Assembly: GCA_947483555.1 (NCBI GenBank)
Contig: CANKMW010000042.1
Coordinates: forward strand, 1-64,000
Length of the DNA: 64,000 nucleotides
From: Myxococcales bacterium
Lineage (GTDB): Bacteria > Myxococcota_A > Polyangia > Haliangiales > Haliangiaceae
Reading direction: 5' to 3'
This document shows positions 24,120 to 32,600 of this stretch, piece by piece. Each line of letters begins with the position of its first letter. The first letter of the stretch is position 1. The notes beneath the pieces are model-generated. The model saw only the letters and a program-made list of their open reading frames with translations, made no database searches and was not told the origin of the DNA. The position numbers were made by a program, and so were the translations under genes.

Positions 24120-25643
24120 GCCCACCGCCCCCAGCTCCGCCGCCGCCAGCGCCTTCCGCCAGGTCCCGAAGTGCTTGAGCGCCGCCTTGAGCACCCGCGG
24201 CTCGTCGCGCTTCGTCGCCGGCATGCTGAGAGCGTCACCGCGCGCCTGCCGCTGTCGAAGCAACCGCACGACATCGTCGCGGCTGGGCAGAGACCGGTGC
24301 AGGCGCCGCGGCCACCGCCTGAGTCCGGCCCGACCGAGCGCCCTGGCCAGGGTGCCGAAGCGGTTCGCCGCCGTCGAGCCGACCCGCGATCGGTGCAGCT
24401 CGCTCACCGTCATCGCGGGCTGTTCATGGGCCAGAGCACGGAGCGCCGCCAAGAGCTCGTGGTCGGTCCACGTCCGGTGCGAAAGCTCGTCCTCGACGAC
24501 CAGCCCCGCGCCCTCGAGCGCCGCCTGCCACGTCCCGAAGAAGCGGCGCGCTGCGCCCCGTAGCCGCGATGGCACCTCCTCCTTCTGCAGGCTCCTCCCG
24601 GCCCGCTTGCGCACGCGAATCATCGCCAGCACGCGCCGGGCGTCGGCGATCGGCACGTCCTCGGCCTCAGGCACCAACGCCGTCACCGCCCGACTCACGG
24701 TGCCCATCCTCCGCTGCGTGGCGCGGTAGAGCGCCGGTGCCTCGCGCAGGAGAACTTCGGGCGCAAGCGACTTCCCCTCCCGGTGCCGTGCGCGCAACTC
24801 GGCGGCGACGCGCTCGCGCGTCCAGCGCACGTACACGGGCGGCAGACCGACCACCACCCGCGCCTCGTTGATGCCGCCGAAATGCCGTCTGATCCCGTTG
24901 AGCAGGTCCGGGGCGTCGCGCCGGAGGTCGGCGACCACGAACGAGCCCTTCTCTTCCTTGCGGCGCCGGAGCGCGGCCTCCGTCGCCGCGCACGACAAGA
25001 TCTGGCGCTGCTCCGGCGGTCGCAGACGCGCGGCGCGTGGTGCTGTGGCCGCACGCCGCCGGCGCCGGGGCCAGCCGTCGACGTGCGCCGCCGCGAGCGC
25101 CTGGTCGAGCGTCCCATACCGGCGGATGGCCGCGACGCCGACCTCGTGGTGGCGCAGCGCGCTGCGCGTCATCGTCGGCTCCGCGCGCGAGAGCGCACGC
25201 AGCTCGCGGCCCACCTGTCGCTTCGACCGCGCCATCGGTTTTATGCGCGTCGCGGCGTAGTCCAGGCCGGCCATCGTGACAGCGTCGCGCCAGCTCCCGC
25301 ACCACATGATGGCGGCATCGCGCAACGTCGGCGGCACGCGCGACGAGGCCAGGGACTCGCCCGTGATGTGACGCATCCGGATCGCCTGGACCACCCGCAC
25401 CGCGCTCCAGCGCTGGGTCGTCATCGGTCGGCGCACGACGAGCTCGATCTGCGCCAGCTCGCGAGCGCGCTCGATCGATCCGATCACCCGGGCGATCGCG
25501 CCCAGCACCTTCGCCTCACCGGCCCTGAGCAGCGCCTGGCTCGTGATGCGCACGCCGCGCGCGTCGAGTCGGCGGAGCTCCTGGACGAGTTCCGACTGCG
25601 TCCACTGCCGGCGCGGCAACGGTAAGGCGGCAGCGACCGCCAC
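24108..25643 (-). CDS. Protein built from homing-endonuclease-associated-type repeats
   Basis: 511 residues from a GTG at 25643. It is almost wholly made of repeated helical units of about 55-65 residues with a signature like FGTWxxALxxAGL (seen as RRFFGTWQAALEGAGL, KHFGTWRKALAAAEL, RFGTLARALGRAGL, RRHFGGINEARVVVGL, MWCGSWRDAVTMAGL). These resemble repeats that accompany HNH homing nucleases and bind DNA. I see no HNH or other nuclease core. It is strongly basic. Likely a DNA-binding repeat protein; the role is unknown. Confidence 0.75.
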   Translation of the reverse strand: MAVAAALPLPRRQWTQSELVQELRRLDARGVRITSQALLRAGEAKVLGAIARVIGSIERARELAQIELVVRRPMTTQRWSAVRVVQAIRMRHITGESLASSRVPPTLRDAAIMWCGSWRDAVTMAGLDYAATRIKPMARSKRQVGRELRALSRAEPTMTRSALRHHEVGVAAIRRYGTLDQALAAAHVDGWPRRRRRAATAPRAARLRPPEQRQILSCAATEAALRRRKEEKGSFVVADLRRDAPDLLNGIRRHFGGINEARVVVGLPPVYVRWTRERVAAELRARHREGKSLAPEVLLREAPALYRATQRRMGTVSRAVTALVPEAEDVPIADARRVLAMIRVRKRAGRSLQKEEVPSRLRGAARRFFGTWQAALEGAGLVVEDELSHRTWTDHELLAALRALAHEQPAMTVSELHRSRVGSTAANRFGTLARALGRAGLRRWPRRLHRSLPSRDDVVRLLRQRQARGDALSMPATKRDEPRVLKAALKHFGTWRKALAAAELGAVGTAP

Positions 25644-25646
25644 GCG

Positions 25647-26291
25647 CTACCTCGGGTACCAGTAATACGATGCGTGCGCCGTGACCTCGAACGTCCGGAA
25701 CGCCTCGCCCCCGAGCGGCACCGCGTAGCTCGCGCCGCCAGCGACCCCGACGATGAGCCGCCGGTTCAGCCGGTGGTCGAGCCCGACTGTCGCGACCCCG
25801 ACGACATCCAGGCCAAGCTCGCCGCCGCGCCCGGTGTTCTCCTCCCCGGTCACCTGGCTCCCGCCGCTCATCACGACGGGGCTGCTGGCGCGCCGCGCCT
25901 GAACGCCCGCGGCGAATCGCAGCGTCGGGATCCAGACCACCCCGGGCCGCAGTGTTACACCGCCATCGAACCGGGTGAGCTGCGTCGCGACGGTGTACGG
26001 CCCGGTCACCGCGGGGCGCCCGGGTGGCATGAACGTCGTCGACGGAAACGCCGCCGCGCCCGCCGCCAGGAGCGAGAGCGCCACGTCGTATTGGTAGAGG
26101 TTGCTCGTTGCGTAGCTGGCGCGCACCGCGAGGCCACCCAGCGGCGCCGACGCGCTGGCGGTCGCTGACGCGTCGCCGCTCGTCGCCAGGCCGCCGACCA
26201 CCTGCGCATGCAGCGAGGCCTCGCGCCGGTCGGCCTGCGCCGCGCCCGCGCCGAGCACGAGCACCGTTGCAACGGTGATCCGGCACCTCAT
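25647..26291 (-). CDS. Outer-membrane beta-barrel-like protein
   Basis: 214 residues with a signal peptide ending near AAQA-DRR. The rest alternates amphipathic strands (LAVRASYATSNLYQYDVALS, LDHRLNRRLIVGVAGGASYAV) and ends in YYWYPR, close to a barrel C-terminal signature. Its ATG overlaps the upstream stop (ATGA). Probably an outer-membrane protein made with the TIGR02268-like protein. Confidence 0.7.
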   Translation of the reverse strand: MRCRITVATVLVLGAGAAQADRREASLHAQVVGGLATSGDASATASASAPLGGLAVRASYATSNLYQYDVALSLLAAGAAAFPSTTFMPPGRPAVTGPYTVATQLTRFDGGVTLRPGVVWIPTLRFAAGVQARRASSPVVMSGGSQVTGEENTGRGGELGLDVVGVATVGLDHRLNRRLIVGVAGGASYAVPLGGEAFRTFEVTAHASYYWYPR

Positions 26292-27205
26292 CGAAGCACG
26301 ACCCGATCCACCGCGACCTTGCCGCGCCCCCCCGGCTCGGCCACCACCACCGCGAGCTTCTTTCCGAGCAGGTCACCTGACCGCCGCACCACCACCACGC
26401 CCGAGCCCTTTCCGCCCGGGCGCACGACACCGATCACGCCCTTGCCTGCCGCCTCGGCCGCGTCGCTGACGAAGCGCACGACGCCGGCGCGGTCGCTCGC
26501 CTCGTCCATCACCTGCACCGTCGCCAGCCGGTACGGAGCCTTGTTGCGGTTCTCGATCTTGAACACCACGTACGCGTCCTCGCCCAGGAAGAACACCTCG
26601 GTCGCCTCGACCACCACGTTGTCGTCGTTGCGCTCGATGGCGTTGAGCTTCCGCACCTCGCGCCGCTGCAGCAGCCGCGCTGCGATGAGCCCGTCGGCGA
26701 CCTTGGGCAGCTCCGCGTCCATCGTCTTCTGCATTTCGGCGATCTTGGCCTCGAGCTCCGCCGTGCGCTTCTTCACGCCGTCCTCGATCCGCCGCTGTAC
26801 CTCGGCCTCGACGTCGGCGCGCTTGAACGTGACCTGGGTGAGCGCGTCGTCGCGGCTCTTGGCGATGCGCAGGACGACAGACACCTTGATCGTCTCGGTC
26901 GCCAGCGCCAGGTTGGCCGGCTTGGCGTCCGCCTTGAGCGGGCGGATCGCCAGGCTCTTGTCGCCGATCGGCTTCACCTCGTACCCGGTCGTGTCCGACG
27001 CCAGCGCCTTGACGATCTTGTCCGGCAAGTAGACCACCGTCACGAAGTCGGGATGGACCGTGATGTCGTACGAGCCGCCCTCGTCGACCAGAATGACCCG
27101 CGACTGGCCGGAGTCCTGGGCCGCGGCTGGGCCGGCGGCGGCGAAGAGGGCGAGGGCAACGATGGGCAGGGCGAGCAGCCGCGGGCGGGGTGTCATCTCG
27201 TTCAT
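26288..27205 (-). CDS. TIGR02268/DUF2381-like secreted protein
   Basis: 305 residues from ATG 27205; an upstream start at 27259 would hide the signal peptide. Signal peptide 1-30 ends AAAQD. The N-terminal domain is beta-rich with a VirB9/TrbG-like look (DITVHPDFVTVVYLPDKIVK, VSVVLRIAKS). A coiled coil spans about 150-190 and a second beta domain follows (AYVVFKIENRNKAPYRL). Myxobacterial TIGR02268 proteins typically sit beside Ser/Thr kinases, as here. Role unknown. Confidence 0.7.
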   Translation of the reverse strand: MNEMTPRPRLLALPIVALALFAAAGPAAAQDSGQSRVILVDEGGSYDITVHPDFVTVVYLPDKIVKALASDTTGYEVKPIGDKSLAIRPLKADAKPANLALATETIKVSVVLRIAKSRDDALTQVTFKRADVEAEVQRRIEDGVKKRTAELEAKIAEMQKTMDAELPKVADGLIAARLLQRREVRKLNAIERNDDNVVVEATEVFFLGEDAYVVFKIENRNKAPYRLATVQVMDEASDRAGVVRFVSDAAEAAGKGVIGVVRPGGKGSGVVVVRRSGDLLGKKLAVVVAEPGGRGKVAVDRVVLR

Positions 27206-27277
27206 CCTTATTAAGGAGGCGCTCTGCGCGCCAGCTTTGCGTGGAGCTATCGACCGCACCCCGCCTCCGGTTTCGTC

Positions 27278-28756
27278 CTACTGGCCAGGCAACGTGATCT
27301 CGTGAATCGTCCCCGTCCCCGATCCGGACCCAGAACCCTTGCCGTCGCCACCCCGCGAGCCGCGCTTCTTGGCATCGGCCGGCACCGCCGCGTCGACGAT
27401 GGGCGCAGCGGCGTCGATGGGTGGCTCGGCATCCACCGCTGCCGCGTCGATGGGCGCAGACGTCACGTCGGCGTCGACGGCCGCCGCCGCGGCGGTGCCG
27501 GCGCTGCCGTCATTCGTGCCCGACCCGCTACTGCCCCCGCCGGACGTCGCGATCACCAGCGCGACGACCCCGATGGCCACGGCCGCGATGGCCCCTGCCA
27601 CCACGAGCCCGGTCCGGCGCGACGCGGTCGGGTCGGCCGCCATCGCACCCGGCGTCGCCGGCGCCGTCCGGGTCTCGGCGCCCATCGAAGGTGGCCCGAG
27701 CGGCACGGTCCCGAACGGCGCCTGCGCCGGAGTTCCCTGCGGCAGGGCGCCAGGCACCTCCGGCATCACCGGCCGGCTTCGTTGCCCCGTGCGCACCGGC
27801 GCCTTCTGCGGGAACCGCGCGATGAGCAGCTGCTCGAGCTCGCGTCGGCCATCGCGCGGCGCGTGCTGGCAGCGAAGCAGGTCGTCGATGGCATCCTCGG
27901 CAGTCGGGTACCGCTGCGCCGGGTCGCGCGCGAGCAGCCGCATCGTCACCGCTTCCAAGTCGAGCGGGATGTCGGCCACCACCGTGCGCGGGCTCGGCAC
28001 CGGTGCGAACAAAACGCGCGCCAGCGTCTCGGTCGTGGTCCCGGCTGCGAACAGGTACTGCCCCGTCATCATCTGCCACAGCATCACACCCACCGCGAAC
28101 AGGTCGCTGCGGCCGTCGAGCGGCGAGCCGTTGATCTGCTCTGGGCTCATGTACGCCGGCTTGCCCTTGATCGTGATCGACGCGCTTGCCGCCGTTGCCG
28201 CCCTCGCTTTGGCAATCCCGAAATCGCTGATTTTCACAGCTCCGTTCCACGACACCAACACGTTGTGCGGTGAGATGTCCCGGTGAACCAAGCCGCGCAC
28301 GCCGTCGGCGCCGGCGGGTAGATCGTGCGCGTAGCCCAGCCCGCGCAACATCTCGGTGATGCTGTAGACGACCACCGAGTACGGCAGTCGGCCCGACTCG
28401 ATGACGCCGTCGAGATCGCGGCCATCGACCAGCTCCATCACCAGGTACAGCCGCCCCTCGTGGTCCCGATCGAAGTCGAGCACGCTCACGATGTTCGGGT
28501 GCTGCATCCGCGACGACAGCTTCGCCTCCGCGATGAACATCTCGCTGAACGCTGGGTTCTTGGAGGCGTCGGGGAGGATGCGCTTGATCGCGACCGGACG
28601 CTGGAAGCCCTCTGCGCCGAGCGTGTGCCCGCGGAACACCTCGGCCATGCCGCCCGCGCCCAGCGGCGCATCGAGCACGTACTTGCCGAGCCGTACGCCG
28701 CCGCCGCCGACGCCGCCCACGTGCGTCGCGTCGCCTGGCCCGATCGGTCCGCTCAT
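27278..28756 (-). CDS. Hanks-type Ser/Thr protein kinase, one membrane segment
   Basis: 492 residues from ATG 28756; the upstream extension is unlikely. The kinase domain (about 25-290) is complete: LGAGGMAEVF, VAIKR, HRDISPHN, SDFGIAK, MSPEQ, DLFAVGVML. After a Pro-rich linker there is one membrane segment near 385-405 (VVAGAIAAVAIGVVALVIA), then an outside tail with repeated Asp-Ala motifs. It phosphorylates proteins inside the cell and may sense the periplasm through the tail. It heads a cluster with the TIGR02268-like, barrel and FHA genes. Confidence 0.93.
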   Translation of the reverse strand: MSGPIGPGDATHVGGVGGGGVRLGKYVLDAPLGAGGMAEVFRGHTLGAEGFQRPVAIKRILPDASKNPAFSEMFIAEAKLSSRMQHPNIVSVLDFDRDHEGRLYLVMELVDGRDLDGVIESGRLPYSVVVYSITEMLRGLGYAHDLPAGADGVRGLVHRDISPHNVLVSWNGAVKISDFGIAKARAATAASASITIKGKPAYMSPEQINGSPLDGRSDLFAVGVMLWQMMTGQYLFAAGTTTETLARVLFAPVPSPRTVVADIPLDLEAVTMRLLARDPAQRYPTAEDAIDDLLRCQHAPRDGRRELEQLLIARFPQKAPVRTGQRSRPVMPEVPGALPQGTPAQAPFGTVPLGPPSMGAETRTAPATPGAMAADPTASRRTGLVVAGAIAAVAIGVVALVIATSGGGSSGSGTNDGSAGTAAAAAVDADVTSAPIDAAAVDAEPPIDAAAPIVDAAVPADAKKRGSRGGDGKGSGSGSGTGTIHEITLPGQ

Positions 28757-29663
28757 CGCTGGACACCCAGCATACCGGAAGCGCCGGACCCGCGGGAAGT
28801 TCCGCTTCGCGCGCATCCGCCTGGCCCGATGAAGTGCGTGCGCGGAAGGTCGGCTGTCTTGATCTCGATCCGGTCATGACAGGCGAGCAGTCGCTCGACC
28901 CGTTCCTGCGCGGCCGCTTGCTAGCACTTCATCAGCGGAAACTCGACGGCCTCGGCGGGAACCACGGCCAACAGAGCCGCGCGCGCTTCCAGAATCGCGA
29001 GCGACCGCGTTCGCCACCGCTTCCCGCCGATCGACGAAGCGCATGCGGCGACCGTGAACTCGCCGGGCGGACACCGACCGTCCGAGACGAAAGAATGATG
29101 CGTGCGCTTCGCTACAAACGGTCCCCGTTCTCAAGCGCAATCCTCGAACGAAATCCATCGTCGCCGCGGCTGGTTCCACGACGCGATCACCCCTCAGGGG
29201 TTACCGCACCCCCCGAGGCAGATCCATGCCCGCTGGGGTGCGGATGCTTGACTGGCCTCGCGCCGTCGCGTAGAAATCTGCGCTTGGGCGACGGTGGACG
29301 GTCTAAGGTCGGCGGGGGGCATCTTTGAAACAGCACGCACGCCCCTCCCTGGGGCGACCTGTTGTTTTGCCCTCGTGTCGATCTTCACCCTGACCTTCCG
29401 GAGTCACCCATGGCAGCACATCAAAGTCCGACCTGGTTCCCCGGCGCTGCGAAGCGCTGCGGGCATCGCGGTGGTGGCGGCTTGATGCGCGCCAGGGCAC
29501 GGACCGAGGCGATCGTCGCATCTCGCAGCCGTTGGATTCCACGCACCTACAAGAATGTGCGCAACCGTGGCAAGGCGACGCCGACAACGAGGGCATGAAG
29601 CAACCGGTCCCGTCAGAGCAGCCACGATCTACATCGACCAGTTCGCTTTCCGGAGTTTCACCC
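28757..29663. other. Long divergent intergenic region
   Basis: About 900 bases between the kinase (left) and the giant lipoprotein (right), transcribed away from each other. I see no convincing full gene. A minus-strand frame around 28920-29120 reads protein-like near its end (AILEARAALLAVVPAEAVEF) and may be a gene relic. A CCGCACCCC/GGGGTGCGG hairpin lies at 29204-29243. A segment ending CACCCATGGCAG occurs twice (near 29396-29415 and 29650-29669), the second at the giant gene's start. Confidence 0.5.
29204..29243. repeat. Intergenic hairpin, CCGCACCCC/GGGGTGCGG arms
   Basis: A perfect 9-bp stem (29204-29212 with 29235-29243) and 22-base loop, one of four similar hairpins between 22.7 and 37.0 kb. 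It is not at a gene end here, so a plain terminator role is doubtful. Confidence 0.55.
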
Positions 29664-32600
29664 ATGGCAGTCCTTGGCGTTCGTGCTGGTTCCTGGTGGC
29701 GCGGACTCGCGGTCGCCGCGGTGGTGGCATCCCTCACCTGCGGCGGCGACGACGGTGGCGGCACGGGGGGGGCCTCTCTCTCCGGTACCGCCTACTGGAG
29801 CGGCCCGCTCCGCGGCGCCACGGTCGTCGTCCACCAGCTCGTCGATGGCCAGCGCACGCTCGATCTCGGTCGAACGACCACCGCTGACGACGGCAGCTGG
29901 TCCCTCGAGCATGACGGCTACGAGCACGTCGAGATCGACATCATCGGCGGCAGCTACACCGAGGCTTCCGGCGGCGAGGTCGCACTCGACGCCAACACCA
30001 CGCTGCGAGGCGTGGTGCTCGACCTGCAGATCGGCGAGCAGCGCTCTGGCGTCGTCGTCTCGCCGTACACCCACCTCATTGTGGCGCTTGGCCGCGCACG
30101 CCTGGCCTCGGGTGCGAAGGAGTCCACGTACGGCGCCGCCGTTGGCAAGGCGGTCGAGCGCCTCACCGCGCACCTCACGTTCGACCCCACGAAGACGGCG
30201 GTCGCGCCGGTGTCGGCCGCTGCCGGCTCGCCGACCGAGCAGGTGAAGTACGCCTTGGCGCTGGCCGGCCTGTCCAAGCTTGCCGCGCTCGCCGCCGCCG
30301 ACCAGGGCGCCACGGTCCAGAGCGTCAACACCGTCGAGCTCACCAAGGTGCTCGCTCGCGATGCCGGCTCGGTCGAGGCGCTCTTCGATGGCAACGCGTC
30401 CGAGGTGCTCTTCGTCGGCGCGAGTTGTCCGCCGCCGACCGGCTGCTCGATGGAGGGGCCGGGCTGCTACGCGACCTGCCACATCCACAGCAACTCGCTC
30501 AGAAGCCGACTGGGGTCGGCGATCTTGTCCTTCCTCCTGACGCCGCAGAACGGCACCACGCTCACACGTGACGACGTCGCGCCGTGGCTCGAGGGCGTTC
30601 GCGCGAACGTTGACTCGGAGCTCTTCGGAACCGATGCCACCGAGCCCTTCGACTCGATCGGCCCGACGATCACCTGGGTCGCGCCTGCCGCCGACACCAC
30701 CGTGGCTGGCTCCATTGCCGTGGAGGTCACTGCCGCCGACCCGGTCGGCGTGATGAGCCTGACCGTCACCGCCGAGACGCCGACGCCGATGCAGCTCGTC
30801 GACACCGACCCGGCGCCCGAGCGCTTCGCTGCCACCTTCTCCACCCTCGGCCTCGCCGAGGGCGCGCTGATACTCACCGCGACCGCCACCGACACGGAGG
30901 AGAACTCGACCGCGGCGCCGCGGATGATCAACCTGAACAACATCTCGGGTGGCACCGCCAGTGGCGTTATCTACAAGGGCCGCGTCGGCGCCGCGACGGT
31001 TCGAATCTACCAGTTCATGAATGGCGTCCGCGGCACCCAGGTCGGCACGGGCACGACGGCCAGCGACGGCTCGTTCACGAATGTCATGATCGCCGACGGC
31101 TACACCGGCCCGCTGCTCGTCGAGGCCGGCTTCGGCGGCACCTATCCGGAGGAAGCCGCGAACGCGACCGTCACGCTCGATGTCAACGACCGCCTGCGCA
31201 CCGTGATCCCGACGTACGCCGACGGTGGCGCCATCTCCAGCCTGATGGTCACGCCGCTCACCTCGTTCGCCGTGACCTACTTCGAGTACCTCCAGCAGTC
31301 GAGCCAGGGCGGCACGACCGTCCCGGCCCGCTGGACCACCGCGCGGTCGGCGATGGAGTCCCACTTCGGCGTGGCGAACATCTACAGCCTGACTCCGCTC
31401 GCGCCGGCTGAGATGACGACCTTCAATGCGCCGGCCCGCTACGGCCTCATCCTGGTGGGCCTGAGCGAGACGGCCCGCGCAGCGTCGACCCTCGGCGGCG
31501 GCGACGGCGGCACGTTCGGCTCGGCCATGAACGCGATGCGCGTCGTGCGCGTGCTCGAGACCGACCTGGCCGACGGCTGCTGGGACGGTCGTCAGATCAC
31601 GACTCCACTCTTCTTCGGCGGCACGCGCGCGGTGACCGTGCGCTCGACGCGCCGGGAGCTCGCCGAGAAGATCGTCTCCTACCTCTCCGACGGCGCCCGC
31701 AACCAGACCCCCTACGCCGGTGCGGTCGATGTGCTTTCGCAGCTCGACACGCTCTCATCGGGCGGCGGCAACACGTCGCCGGGTTCGTGCTCGGCTACCG
31801 GCAAGCTCAACCCCGACGCCGGCACGCCGTTCGACCAGACGCCGCCGGTCATCACGTTCCTGGGCACCACCACCACTGCCGGCTTCGTGCGCGGGACGGT
31901 GACCGTCGACGCGGTGTCCGCGGACCCCGACATGCTCGACATGCGACCGACTCTCCGCTTCACCACGCCTGCCGGAACGGCGGACACCGATGGCGACGAG
32001 ACCGACCCCGACGCCCACCACATGTTCGACACGACGACGATGTCCAACGGCCCGCTGGTCGTGACGCTCGAGTCCGTAGATGACGCCGGCAATGTTGGCA
32101 CCGCAACGCGCTCCTACACCATCGACAACATCGCGCCGACGGTCACCTTCAACATCATGGACGGGAGCTGGCACAGGTCACCCGGACCGGTCGTCTCGTA
32201 CACCGTCAACGAGATGAACGTCGCTTCGGTGACCGCACTGATCGATGGCCTGCCTTTCAACAACAACTCCCAGATCTCCGCTCCGGGCGCGCACACGCTC
32301 GTCGTCATGGTGCAGGATCAGGCCGGCGCGATGGTGACCGGCACGTTGACCTTCTTCGTCGACATCGTCGCGCCTATGCTCACCTTCGGTCCGATCACAC
32401 CGTCGGGGTCGGTCGTGAAGGACACGCTCTCGATCACCGTCAACGCCACCGACAACATGATGGGGTCCAGTTCACTAGGGACGGACATCGGCGTGACCGC
32501 GACCGACCGCAACGGCACCACCGTCGTGCCAAGCCTGAGCTACCCCGTCCAAGGCGGTGGCGCTCGGCAGGTCGTCGCGACGTTCGACACGAACAACATC

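Noticed and set aside
29658..31364. A 568-residue minus-strand frame opposite the giant lipoprotein
   Set aside because: Pure Arg/Gly/Val/Ala shadow text with no motif; the plus-strand gene has a signal peptide and clear repeats.
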